From NCBI RefSeq assembly GCF_000732615.1, contig NZ_JPGL01000030.1:1-64000 (forward strand): 64,000 nt of DNA. Direction: 5' to 3'. The stretch comes from Burkholderia paludis. Its GTDB lineage: Bacteria > Pseudomonadota > Gammaproteobacteria > Burkholderiales > Burkholderiaceae. Below the pieces are notes generated by a model. The model was not told the DNA's origin. It saw nothing but the letters and a program-made list of their open reading frames with translations, and ran no database searches. The position numbers and the translations under genes were made by a program. Below are positions 36,298 through 44,962 of this stretch, in pieces (the stretch's first letter is position 1; each line of letters begins with the position of its first letter).

Positions 36298-37683
36298 CTA
36301 GATGAGTCCCCACGAGGTGTGCTGAAACGCTGCGGGATGCTCCATCAACTCGACGTTGATGACGCGACGGCCGTTTTCGGTGCGCTGAACGACCTGAGCC
36401 AGACCATGCCCACAGATTATCTTGGTCACTTCGGCCATCTCCGCCTTGGTCCAACCGAAATTCGGAGCCTGCACTTCGAGGTCGGATTTGCGGTGGACAA
36501 GAATCGGCTTCCCGTTCTTGTCCCTCAGGTTGTATAGCCACGCCAGAAAACGCTGCGCACGTTGCTCGGCATCGGACATCTGCTGAGGCGGAAACGTCGT
36601 TGCAAGCCAATGCCCTCCGAAGCACTCCGCGATCGTCGCCGCCCTTGCCATCGTGTCATCCGATACAGCCCCCTCATAGCGTTCGAATACATGCATGCAG
36701 CCAGCAATCCGCCGTGCATTCGCGGTCAGACGAACAGCGAACACACGCGCTTCATTCGGCGAGAGGACGGAACTTGCCATCGAAAAGAAGCCTTCTTGCG
36801 CCTGCTGGAGAACCTGTTCAGCACTCGGCATGACGTCTAGCACAGGAAGGTGGTTCGCCGGCGTCGCTTCAAGGTTGAGCCTTGCGCTCGCGAGCAACTC
36901 GACAATGCGCTGATCGTAATCCAGAAGTGCCATTTCCGGCTGCTGCTTTCCCGCTCCCGCCACCGCGACATCTTCGGCCTCCAACATCAGCAACCGATAA
37001 TGGTAGCCGGCCCCAATCGCGCCCCGAGCGTGCTTGTCGAGCCATGTGCGATTCTTATCGTTCTGGACGTTCACGCACATTACAAAAATCGCGCTTTCCA
37101 GAGCATTCTCAATCACCTCGTCATCGTCGACGCGATTGAATGGAGGAACGTTCCCGTCGTGCAGATCGTTCAACTCCGGAAACGAACGGCTTAGCAGGCC
37201 GCTAATCCCGTCACCAAGATGCGCTCCCCCTTCAGCCGACTCCAGCATGGAAAGAACCGAGCCACTCCGCATCTTGCGAAGCAACGCGGCCGGCGTCACG
37301 TTGCCGAATCGCCACGGGTTCTTCCAGCCCTTCATTGCTTCAATGACAGGAGCGATAAATCGGTCGCGGGCTTCCGTCTTACCGCTCAACGGCGGCCCAG
37401 CAAATCGCAGGTACAGAGCCAGTGGCACTGCTTTGCCGTTGTGGCCACATATGCGGGCATTCCCGGACGCCGCAAAGGACACGTTAGAGAGCGAGTTAAC
37501 CAGAATGGCCTCCGGCACCGCTCCGTAGATGGCGCGATGCTCTCCCGCGGCTCGAAACAGAGTGGGCGTGAGGGCATTAATCGCTTGCCACGGGTTAGGA
37601 CGATGGAAGCTCTGGGGTTGCGTCGTGAGAACGTTTTGCGAGGGCATAAAGCCCCCGCCATTCGGTCTGGCGAGGGGGCTCAT
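36298..37683 (-). CDS. DUF3987-like ATPase / putative primase-helicase
   Basis: The 461-residue protein contains LYLRFAGPPLSGKTEARDRFIAPV, a Walker A-like loop (GPPLSGKT), then LLRKMRSGSVLSMLESAEGG with an acidic residue at the Walker B position, as in DUF3987/YfjI proteins of satellites and prophages. The C-terminal part is helical. The ATG overlaps the upstream stop (TAATG) and has GAGGTG eight bases before it, which decides this start; the next Met at 37647 follows a hairpin and has a weak site. The role is probably replication of the element. Confidence 0.7.
   Translation of the reverse strand: MSPLARPNGGGFMPSQNVLTTQPQSFHRPNPWQAINALTPTLFRAAGEHRAIYGAVPEAILVNSLSNVSFAASGNARICGHNGKAVPLALYLRFAGPPLSGKTEARDRFIAPVIEAMKGWKNPWRFGNVTPAALLRKMRSGSVLSMLESAEGGAHLGDGISGLLSRSFPELNDLHDGNVPPFNRVDDDEVIENALESAIFVMCVNVQNDKNRTWLDKHARGAIGAGYHYRLLMLEAEDVAVAGAGKQQPEMALLDYDQRIVELLASARLNLEATPANHLPVLDVMPSAEQVLQQAQEGFFSMASSVLSPNEARVFAVRLTANARRIAGCMHVFERYEGAVSDDTMARAATIAECFGGHWLATTFPPQQMSDAEQRAQRFLAWLYNLRDKNGKPILVHRKSDLEVQAPNFGWTKAEMAEVTKIICGHGLAQVVQRTENGRRVINVELMEHPAAFQHTSWGLI
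37648..37680 (-). terminator. Terminator-like hairpin inside the 5' end of the ATPase gene
   Basis: On the minus strand AGCCCCC-T-CGCC pairs with GGCG-GGGGCT and TTT follows. The hairpin falls within the first 12 codons if translation starts at 37683, and between genes if it starts at 37647. It may attenuate expression of the downstream replication genes. Confidence 0.5.
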
Positions 37684-38048
37684 TACGTGATCACCTCTTC
37701 TTTCGTGCTCGCTTGCGACGCGTTCGGCGATTCGAGAATCGGCAAGTTGTCGGCGTTCGCCCCGGCATCCTTGCCCGGTACCGGCTCGCCCCGGCGCATA
37801 GCTTCGGCTTCCAGGAGTTCGTCGAAGATCACGTTGCTGATCGACACACCATGATCATTCAGCTTCTTGATAATCGCGGTCTTCGAAACGTCCGCCTTCA
37901 GCTGCTCGCAGATGTCCGGATAGAGTTCCGAAAACAACGCGCCGCGCTCGCGGCCACGCTTGGCCTTGGGTGACTCCAGCGCGCGGACGGCCTTCTTGAG
38001 CGATTCAAGGTCGACCTTCGCGGTTTCGGGAGAATTTTGCTTTGCCAT
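37683..38048 (-). CDS. Small helical DNA-binding-like protein of the satellite module
   Basis: The 121-residue protein starts at MAKQNSPETAKVDLESLKKAV. Its centre reads YPDICEQLKADVSKTAIIKKLNDHGVSISNVIFDELLEAE, which has the look of a helix-turn-helix similar to small mobilisation or TraK-like regulators. The C-terminus is acidic. Its stop overlaps the ATPase start. It probably binds DNA of the element; the family is not certain. Confidence 0.65.
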   Translation of the reverse strand: MAKQNSPETAKVDLESLKKAVRALESPKAKRGRERGALFSELYPDICEQLKADVSKTAIIKKLNDHGVSISNVIFDELLEAEAMRRGEPVPGKDAGANADNLPILESPNASQASTKEEVIT

Positions 38049-38058
38049 AGTCGCCCCC

Positions 38059-38418
38059 TCACACCATGATCTGTTGATCTGCCACGACACGGACGCACAT
38101 CGCCGACCAGAAAAGCGCCGGATTGGCTGAGACCGAGTCAAGCTTGCCATTGATTCCGCACGTTCCGATTTGACCGTAGGAGCGCAGTACGATCACAGCG
38201 CGGAGCACCGCCATGGTCGTCAGGCCATAGTTCCGCGCGAATTTCAGAACGGTCTCGATACTGACCACTTCTCTGCCGGTGCTAGAGACGTAGTCATGCA
38301 ACGCTTGCGCAAGGTACATCGCCTCGATTCGCCCGCGCGGCACTCCCCTCGCCTTAAGTTTGCGGGCGAAAGGTTCTACATCGTCTGTCGGCATCATCGT
38401 GCCCTTCGAAATTTTCAT
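38059..38418 (-). CDS. Hypothetical protein of the satellite module
   Basis: The 119-residue, mainly helical protein contains PFARKLKARGVPRGRIEAMYLAQALHDYV and VSIETVLKFARNYGLTTMAVLRAVIVL. It ends 10 bp before the next gene's start on the minus strand, so the two are probably co-transcribed. I recognise no family. Confidence 0.6.
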   Translation of the reverse strand: MKISKGTMMPTDDVEPFARKLKARGVPRGRIEAMYLAQALHDYVSSTGREVVSIETVLKFARNYGLTTMAVLRAVIVLRSYGQIGTCGINGKLDSVSANPALFWSAMCVRVVADQQIMV

Positions 38419-38544
38419 TTGGATTCCTTAATTTTGTAAATTGACGTAGGTCGAATTCCCGTTGACTTCGACTACGTCACAACTTTCCTAGGAGCGGTTT
38501 CGTCTCGATCAGCCAAGCGCCGACATTGACTTGACCGCCAATGC

Positions 38545-38679
38545 CTACATGCCGTTGTCGCTGTCTCCCGCCCGCCGCTTACCCGGTTGCAATGTGTCGA
38601 TCGATTCGATGAAGCATTCCGCATCCACTTTGCTTTCGATTGTGATCGTTTGAGGCTGGCGCGGCGTATTCGGATTCAT
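38545..38679 (-). CDS. Short gene (44 aa) between AlpA-type regulator and hypothetical
   Basis: A 44-codon frame starts at an ATG eight bases after AGGAG on the minus strand, immediately downstream of the AlpA-type gene. It begins MNPNTPRQPQTITIESKVD and contains CFIESIDTLQPGKRRAG. No family is recognised. The strong ribosome site and operon position make it plausible. Confidence 0.5.
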   Translation of the reverse strand: MNPNTPRQPQTITIESKVDAECFIESIDTLQPGKRRAGDSDNGM

Positions 38680-38691
38680 CGCTCGCTCCTC

Positions 38692-38982
38692 TTATATCGC
38701 TCCGCACAATTGTGCGCGAGCTTCGATCCAAGTATCGACGTCCGATTCGAGAAATCCAATCGAACGTGCCGTCAGCTTGATTTTCTTCGGAAAGGTGGGA
38801 TCGCTCGACATCAGCACGTACAACGTCGCACGCGACAAGCCTGTCCGTTCGATCAGTTGCTTGATACGAAGGATGCGCAGAGCCTTGTCAGGTGGGCGGC
38901 CCATGGGGACCGGATTGGCAAGCGCGACATGGCAACTCGTCGAGAAATGCCGCAGGGCGACATCATTGACAGCTCTATTCAT
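38692..38982 (-). CDS. AlpA-family excisionase/regulator
   Basis: The 96-residue protein ends in an AlpA-type winged helix: RILRIKQLIERTGLSRATLYVLMSSDPTFPKKIKLTARSIGFLESDVDTWIEAR. AlpA proteins regulate integrases and act in excision of P4-like satellites and islands. I start it at MNRAVND, which has GGAGAAACCC before it; a start nearer the domain is possible. Together with the ATPase and Gp2-like genes it defines a satellite-like module. Confidence 0.85.
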   Translation of the reverse strand: MNRAVNDVALRHFSTSCHVALANPVPMGRPPDKALRILRIKQLIERTGLSRATLYVLMSSDPTFPKKIKLTARSIGFLESDVDTWIEARAQLCGAI

Positions 38983-39205
38983 GGGTTTCTCCGTCACTGG
39001 TTGGAGCTGACAAGGGCTTGTCTGCCCTCGTCCGCAGGAATCCGGCAAGCGCCGGGAGTGACGAATCTTGCGGTCGGAAATGCATTTCCGAGCAAGGAAA
39101 ACTTGTCGGTTGCGGTCTAGCCTTGTCTGACAAGGCTTTCCGACACGTAGGTCGGAACTAGGTCGGTAATGGATCGGTATTACCGATGTCCGGGGCCGTC
39201 AACAG

Positions 39206-40117
39206 CTAATCGAGACGCCCGTTCTTCCGCCTTTCCTCGACCCTCTCACAAATGTTGTAAATCGTTTTTCTGGTGACGCCATAGTGCTCTGCCGTCGCCT
39301 TTCTCGGACCACGTACATTGGCCGCCTTCTGCCCCATGTAGTAGATGAAGACCTCTTGCTCCCGCTCAAGACTGATCTTTCGCTGACCCGGGCGCCACTC
39401 AGCATCCGATTGACCAGGCTGGTCCGGAGTTTTTTCCGACTCCGGATCTCGGCACACGAACCCGTGCTGCTCCAGATAGGCAATGGCCGCCGTGCGTGAA
39501 ATTAGGCCACGTACGGAAAAGCCCGAAGCTGGGGCATGCCGTCGATTAAACAGGCTGAGCGTCCCGGTCTCGAACATTCGCTCCAAGGCATTTCGATGGT
39601 CCACAAAGACAGCATCCTGCTTCAATTTGTGTCGTGAGACATCCTTCTCCGTCAGCAAGCATGGCTCCCAGGCCCGCCGCTCTTTCAGGTTGCGGTAGGC
39701 TGACAAGAACGCGGCGCGCACCCCATCGGAAATTGGGTAGTGAAGCGATGGCAGGTGAGGCAAAACGCCTTCAAGCCAGCGCCGATCGTCCTCCGTCAAA
39801 GCAATCGGCAATTCGACATCAGCAAGTCCAGCGTCAATTGGCGGTGCGGCGAGCCAGTGTTTCGCCATCCAACCCTCGGCTGTTGCTCGCGGGAATCGAG
39901 ATACCTCCGGACCGGCATCCATTTCCGTCGGCAAGGCGGATGCCGATGGCTCTAACACTGCATTGCCTTCCGCGATAGAAGAGGCTCGGATAAAACCTCC
40001 GTCAATGCAATCAATTCCTTTCAAACCCTCGGTCGGCCAAACCGCCTGCGCAATCGCAGAACAAAGATCGAAAACCTCAATCGCCAGACCCACCGGCAAT
40101 TTAACTTGCGCCTGCAT
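39206..40117 (-). CDS. Hypothetical protein with C-terminal helix-turn-helix
   Basis: The 303-residue protein ends in REQEVFIYYMGQKAANVRGPRKATAEHYGVTRKTIYNICERVEER, a clear homeodomain-like helix-turn-helix. A second segment, RDALE-like (VFVDHRNALERMFETGTLSLFNRR), precedes it. The N-terminal part has no known motif. I start it at MQAQVKLPV; the open frame upstream reads through low-complexity sequence. It is the last recognisable gene of the accessory region. Confidence 0.65.
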   Translation of the reverse strand: MQAQVKLPVGLAIEVFDLCSAIAQAVWPTEGLKGIDCIDGGFIRASSIAEGNAVLEPSASALPTEMDAGPEVSRFPRATAEGWMAKHWLAAPPIDAGLADVELPIALTEDDRRWLEGVLPHLPSLHYPISDGVRAAFLSAYRNLKERRAWEPCLLTEKDVSRHKLKQDAVFVDHRNALERMFETGTLSLFNRRHAPASGFSVRGLISRTAAIAYLEQHGFVCRDPESEKTPDQPGQSDAEWRPGQRKISLEREQEVFIYYMGQKAANVRGPRKATAEHYGVTRKTIYNICERVEERRKNGRLD

Positions 40118-40523
40118 CCCGCCCCCCAATCTCAGCTTGAAAACATCTGACGAGTATAGAGTCAAGAGAAATACGTTGGCATCGCAGGAACTGCAGGCTA
40201 AGCCCAAAATCCGAGAAGGGGTTCGACGCGCGAGACGGCACTTCCCGTTTGCCCCTGTCGTATTGCGTCTCTTGGTAAAACGATACAGAATGACTCGCCA
40301 CAGAACGCCGCGCGGACATGTTGTCCCAGCCAAGCCAAGCGCCGATGATGGGCTGGCCGAGGGGCCAAAAATCCACCCCACCCCCAACCTATTGATTTGA
40401 TTGACCTTATCGAAATAGTTTGGCAGAGGTCATGGAAATCGGATGGCGAGGCCCGCGAACGCGGAACCGGATGTCGAACGGAATCTGGCCGGCCATTGTC
40501 GCACGCCCCGCAGCCGGTTCAGC
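40118..40523. other. Island-core junction zone
   Basis: These ~400 bp have no supported gene. Base composition changes near 40400-40430 from moderate GC to the strongly GC-rich core. The right end of the island probably lies here. I see no tRNA gene and cannot identify an attachment sequence. Confidence 0.45.
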
Positions 40524-41222
40524 CTATTCGTCGCCCGACAGCCCGCGCCCCTCCTCGAAACGCGTGACGCCCCGCAGCGCGCGCAGCTTGTCGCAGATCG
40601 CCCGGTATTCGAGCTCCGACACCCGTGCGAGCGCGATGCGCACCTCGTCGTGCTCGCCCGTATCGTCGGCCCGCTGCACGATGAACTGCTTCACGCGCGC
40701 GCTGTCCGGGCCGAGCGCCGCGTGCAGCGAATCGAACGTCAGCGCGCCGCTCACCACCGTCAGCGCCAGCTGGCGCCGCTGGCGCACCGTGAAGTAGCGC
40801 CGCTCCAGCGGCTTGATGCCGGCCAGGATGATCAGGATGATGATCGTCGCCGAAATCGACGCGACGTAGAGTCCGCCGCCCACCGCGAGACCGATCGCCG
40901 CGACCGACCACAGGCTCGCGGCGGTGGTCAGCCCGCGCACGATCTCGCCGCGCAGGAGGATCGAGCCCGCGCCGAGGAAGCCGATGCCCGACACGACCTG
41001 CGCGGCGATCCGCGACGGATCGAGCACGATGTGGTCGTTGCTGCCCAGCACGTCGGCGAAACCGAACGCCGACACGATCATGATCAGCGTCGAGCCGACG
41101 CAGACGAGCATGTGCGTGCGCAGGCCGGCCGCCCACGACAGACGCTCGCGCTCGAAGCCGATGACGCTGCCGAGCGCCGCCGCGAGAACGAGCCGCATCA
41201 CGAGTTCCAGGTTGCTCAGCAT
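40524..41222 (-). CDS. MgtC-family membrane protein
   Basis: The 232-residue protein has the MgtC N-terminal membrane domain with the family signature ALGSVIGFERE and GLRTHMLVCVGSTLIM, then IVSGIGFLGAG-type (VVSGIGFLGAGSILLRG) and GLTTAASLWSVAAIG. Residues ~150-232 form a soluble ACT-like regulatory domain. MgtC proteins influence magnesium-limited and acid growth and virulence in intracellular bacteria. The start is well placed, with GGAGATAA upstream. It is divergent from the AGE-family gene and is the first gene of the core region. Confidence 0.9.
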   Translation of the reverse strand: MLSNLELVMRLVLAAALGSVIGFERERLSWAAGLRTHMLVCVGSTLIMIVSAFGFADVLGSNDHIVLDPSRIAAQVVSGIGFLGAGSILLRGEIVRGLTTAASLWSVAAIGLAVGGGLYVASISATIIILIILAGIKPLERRYFTVRQRRQLALTVVSGALTFDSLHAALGPDSARVKQFIVQRADDTGEHDEVRIALARVSELEYRAICDKLRALRGVTRFEEGRGLSGDE

Positions 41223-41336
41223 CCGATTTATCTCCTTTACTGGTGCCGGCCGCGCGGAATGTTTTATCCTTGGCCCCGGCCGCGCCGATTCTCCGGGCCG
41301 CGCCGACACGTTTCGAACCCAGCGCTCAACCCCGTC

Positions 41337-42446
41337 ATGTCCGTTTCCGACTCCGCTTCCGCCCAGGCCGCCCAGCTGCGCCACCACTTCGCGCACGTCG
41401 TCTTGCCGATCTGGCGGGGTTCCGGGTTCGACCAGACATTGCGACTGCCGTTCGAGTCCGTCGATCCGGCCACCCACGCGCCGCTGCCCGTGACCCGTTA
41501 TCGCACCATGGCCTGCGCACGGCAACTGTTCGTGTTCGCGCAGGCCGGCGACACGGCCCACGCGGCCACGCTGTTCGATGCGCTGAACCGGCGCTTTCGC
41601 GACGCACGCCACGGCGGCTGGGTCTACAGCGTCGACGCGCAAGGCGCGCCGCTCGATACGACCAAGGATCTGTATACGCACGCGTTCATCGTGTTCGCAT
41701 GCGCCGCCTGGTATGCGGCATCGGGAGACGCCGCCGCGCGCACGGCAGCCGAAGAGACCGCGGCGCTGATCCAGGACCGCTTCGCGACGCGTCCCGGCGA
41801 CGCGCTGCTCGATGCGGCGCGTCACGCCGATTTCTCGTCATCCGGCAGCGGCGCGCTGCAGAATCCGCTGATGCACCTGACCGAAGCGTGGCTCGCAGCC
41901 GCCGACGCATTCGGAGATGCCGCATTCGACGACGCGCTCGGGCGCACCGCGCAGGCCGTCGAGCGCACCTTCGTCGACACGGCAACCGGCTGCGTGGCCG
42001 AGCTGCCGATCGGGGCGGCCGACAACCGTTTCGAGCCCGGCCATCAGTTCGAGTGGTTCTATCTGGTCGATGCGGCCGGCCCGCGGCTCGCGCAGACCGG
42101 GCTCCCCGCCGCGCTGTCGCGCGCGTTCACGTTCGCGGAGCAATATGGGGTCGATGCGCAGACAGGCGGCGTGTGCGCCGCGCTCGATGCGCAGGGCGCG
42201 TGCATCGACGGCACGCAGCGGATCTGGGCGCAGACCGAATACCTGCGCGCGCTCGCGACGCACGGCGGCACGCCGGCCTCCGCGCCGCTCGCGCAGCAGA
42301 TCGGGCGGTTCGCCGCGCGCTTCCTGCATCCGCGCGGCTGGTTCGAGTGCAAGACGGCGAGCGGGCAGGTGTCGCGCGCCGACATGCCGTCGACGACGCC
42401 CTACCACCTCGCGACCGCCTACGCGGCGCTGCCGGCCGGCGCGTAA
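41337..42446 (+). CDS. AGE-family sugar epimerase/isomerase
   Basis: The 369-residue protein is of the N-acylglucosamine 2-epimerase/mannose isomerase (AGE) family, an (alpha/alpha)6 barrel. It contains RQLFVFAQAG, GGWVYSVDAQG, DLYTHAFIVFACAAWY and NPLMHLTEAWLAA. GHQFEWFYLVDAAG, RIWAQTEYLRAL and a C-terminal TTPYHLATAY hold the His/Glu residues usually in the active site. It likely interconverts aldoses and ketoses such as mannose and fructose. The start ATG follows a GC-rich stretch without a strong ribosome site. Confidence 0.88.
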   Translation: MSVSDSASAQAAQLRHHFAHVVLPIWRGSGFDQTLRLPFESVDPATHAPLPVTRYRTMACARQLFVFAQAGDTAHAATLFDALNRRFRDARHGGWVYSVDAQGAPLDTTKDLYTHAFIVFACAAWYAASGDAAARTAAEETAALIQDRFATRPGDALLDAARHADFSSSGSGALQNPLMHLTEAWLAAADAFGDAAFDDALGRTAQAVERTFVDTATGCVAELPIGAADNRFEPGHQFEWFYLVDAAGPRLAQTGLPAALSRAFTFAEQYGVDAQTGGVCAALDAQGACIDGTQRIWAQTEYLRALATHGGTPASAPLAQQIGRFAARFLHPRGWFECKTASGQVSRADMPSTTPYHLATAYAALPAGA

Positions 42447-42475
42447 CCCGGCCCGGCCCGCGACGGCGCCGCGCG

Positions 42476-44029
42476 TCAGCCGCGGCCGTCGCCCAGTTCG
42501 AACACCGACACCGCCTGCATCAGGTGCGCGGTCTGGTCGTTCAGCGAGGCCGCCGCCGCCGCGACCTCCTCGACCAGCGCCGCGTTCTGCTGGGTCAGCT
42601 GATCCATCTGCGTGACGGCCTGGTTCACCTGCTCGATCCCGACGCTTTGCTCGACCGACGCCGACGTGATCTCGGACATCGTCTGCACGACCCGCGTGAT
42701 CGACACCGAGACCGAGCGCATCGCCTCGCCGGCGCGGTCGACCAGCTCCGCGCCGCCGTTGATCTGCGAGACCGAATCCTCGATCAGCGCCTTGATCTCC
42801 TTCGCCGATTGCGCGCTGCGCTGCGCGAGCGAGCGCACTTCGCCCGCGACGACCGCGAAGCCGCGCCCCTGTTCGCCCGCACGGGCCGCCTCGACCGCCG
42901 CGTTCAGCGCGAGGATGTTGGTCTGGAACGCGATGCCGTCGATCACCGAGATGATTTCCGCGATCCGCCCCGAGCTCTGCGCGATGCCGCGCATCCGGTC
43001 GATCACGCTGTCGACCACGCCGCCGCCGTGGCTCGTCGCCTCGAGCGCCGCGTCTGCCAGCGCGCTCGCCGCACGCGCGCTGTCGGTGTTCTGCCGGACG
43101 GTCGCGGTCAGCTCCTCCATGCTCGCGGCCGTTTCCTCGAGAGAGGCCGCCTGCGTGCCCGTGCGCGCCGACAGGTCGGCGTTGCCGCCCGCGATCTCGC
43201 CCGCGCCGAGGTGAATCGCGTCGGACGCCTGGCGCACCGTGCGCACGGTGTCCGCGACGCTCGACTGCATCACGGCGAGGCCGCGCAGCATCCGGTCGAT
43301 CTCGAACACGCCGCCCGGCCGCACGACTTCGTCGAGCCGGCCCTGCGCGATCCGCTCGAAATGGAGGCCGGCTTCCTCCAGAGGCGCGACGACGGCGCGC
43401 CGCGCCGCCGCGTAGATCGCCGCGCTCGCCACGAGCATCGCCACCAGCAGCACGATGCCGACCGACTTGAACCAGAACATGCCGCCGTCGATCGTGTCGA
43501 GCGCCGCGCGGCTCGATGCGCCGCCATAGTCGGTGAAGCGATGCAGCTCGGCGATATAGGCGTCCTGGATGCTCTGGGTCGGCTGGTCGAGGAAGGCCTG
43601 GATGTTATCGGCGTCGAGGAACTGCACGAGTTCGCCCAGCGCGCCGCGCAGCGCGCGGTAGCGTTCGGCCAGCGCCGCGACGCGCGCGCGGTTCGTGTCG
43701 TCGACCGGCTGTGCCGCCGTCAGCACGGCGAACGCCTTGTCCGCCTCCGCGAGCGAGGCGCCGGCGTGGCGGATGATGTCCTCCGGCTTCGGGCCGCCGC
43801 GCACCATCCGCGTGCCGGCGCGCGACAGGTTGATGCGGGCGTCGAGCAGTTGCTGGGTTGCCTGGCTGGCCGCCCCGACCTGCGCGATCGCGACATTCGA
43901 CAGATCGTCGACCCCGCTGCGCGTCGACGCGAGCGCCCGGAAGCCGAGCGCTTCGATCGCGAACAGGAAAAGGCAGAACACGGTCAACACGCCGAGCAGA
44001 CCCGACGCGAGCTTGATTTTTCCAAACAT
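42476..44029 (-). CDS. Methyl-accepting chemotaxis protein
   Basis: The 517-residue receptor has an N-terminal membrane helix (~10-32), a periplasmic four-helix-bundle sensor of about 160 residues, a second membrane helix (~190-212), a HAMP segment and a long cytoplasmic signalling region. The hairpin tip reads EIISVIDGIAFQTNILALNAAVEAARAGEQGRGFAVVAGEVR. It senses a small ligand and controls CheA. The ATG chosen begins MFGKIKLASG, after AGGAATC; the longer frame upstream lacks support. No CheB/CheR pentapeptide is seen at the C-terminus. Confidence 0.93.
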   Translation of the reverse strand: MFGKIKLASGLLGVLTVFCLFLFAIEALGFRALASTRSGVDDLSNVAIAQVGAASQATQQLLDARINLSRAGTRMVRGGPKPEDIIRHAGASLAEADKAFAVLTAAQPVDDTNRARVAALAERYRALRGALGELVQFLDADNIQAFLDQPTQSIQDAYIAELHRFTDYGGASSRAALDTIDGGMFWFKSVGIVLLVAMLVASAAIYAAARRAVVAPLEEAGLHFERIAQGRLDEVVRPGGVFEIDRMLRGLAVMQSSVADTVRTVRQASDAIHLGAGEIAGGNADLSARTGTQAASLEETAASMEELTATVRQNTDSARAASALADAALEATSHGGGVVDSVIDRMRGIAQSSGRIAEIISVIDGIAFQTNILALNAAVEAARAGEQGRGFAVVAGEVRSLAQRSAQSAKEIKALIEDSVSQINGGAELVDRAGEAMRSVSVSITRVVQTMSEITSASVEQSVGIEQVNQAVTQMDQLTQQNAALVEEVAAAAASLNDQTAHLMQAVSVFELGDGRG

Positions 44030-44334
44030 GGGGGAGATTCCTGGAAAGCGGACGATGTGGCAATGCCCCGGCATTAGCGGCATTTCTGCGTCGGACTTTA
44101 GGTGCGGCCGGCGAGGTGCGGCCGGCGAGGTGCGGCCGATTGGAAGCCGCCGGCGAGGCGCAGCCCCGGCATTCTCGCCGAATCGCCCGCAAACGACGAC
44201 AACTCCCGCATTCGACGCAACAATCGCACCGCATCGCGCCGGAACTCACACGAAACATGGACGAATTTCCTTGCTTATCCGCAGCCCCCTTCCTAGAGTT
44301 CAGCGCAAGCGGGCACTCATTTCGAGGAAAGTCG
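44030..44334. other. Divergent intergenic region with a 14-bp tandem repeat
   Basis: No gene is visible. GGTGCGGCCGGCGA is repeated exactly at 44101-44114 and 44115-44128, with a partial third unit to 44139. The promoters of the chemotaxis and thioesterase genes must lie here. Confidence 0.6.
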
Positions 44335-44778
44335 ATGACGGACATCACGGACCACGCGCGCGGCGCATTGCGTGCGCAACCGTTCAGCATGCTGCTGGGC
44401 ACCGAGCTGATGCACATCGGCGACAACGAGGTGTCGCTGTGCCTGCCCGTGCGCGAAGAACTTCGGCAGCAGCACGGCTTCGTGCACGGCGGCGTCATCA
44501 GCTATCTCGCGGACAATGCGCTGACGTTTGCCGGCGCACTCGTGCTCGGCCCGCGCGTGATTACCGCCGAATACAAGATCAACTACCTGCGGCCGGCCGT
44601 GAACGGCACGCTCGTCGCCCGCGCGAAGCTCGTCTACGCGGGCCGGCACCAGGCCACCTGCCAGTGTCATGTGTTCGTCATCGACGGCGATCACGAGCGG
44701 CTCGTCGCGATCGCGCAAGGCACGATCAACCGCGTCGGCGACGGCAAGATGCCGGACGGGCCGGAAGAGACGGCCTGA
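44335..44778 (+). CDS. PaaI-type hotdog-fold thioesterase
   Basis: The 147-residue single-domain hotdog protein contains LGTELMHIGDNEVSLCLPVR, the family motif QQHGFVHGGVISYLADNALTFAGA (HGG with the catalytic-type Asp in ADNA), and YKINYLRPAVNGTLVARA. Such enzymes hydrolyse acyl- or phenylacetyl-CoA type thioesters; the substrate is open. GAGGAAAG precedes the ATG. The gene converges with the CaiB-type gene. Confidence 0.88.
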   Translation: MTDITDHARGALRAQPFSMLLGTELMHIGDNEVSLCLPVREELRQQHGFVHGGVISYLADNALTFAGALVLGPRVITAEYKINYLRPAVNGTLVARAKLVYAGRHQATCQCHVFVIDGDHERLVAIAQGTINRVGDGKMPDGPEETA

Positions 44779-44962
44779 CGGGCGGCGCCGGCCGGTTCGC
44801 CGGGATCGGCCGCGAAACACCGAAGCCGAAGCCGCTGCGCGCACCGCGCCGGCGTTTCATCGCGGCAAGATGGACGGACGGCATCGCGCTCGCGACGCCC
44901 CACGGCGGCCAATACCCTGCGGGCAGCACCCGGTTCGCTCCCGAACCGCCGGGTTCGGCGCG

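Noticed and set aside
41243..44077. Very long open frame on the plus strand across the AGE and MCP genes
   Set aside because: It crosses two confident genes in other frames and is extremely rich in Arg and Ala, typical of shadow frames in GC-rich DNA.
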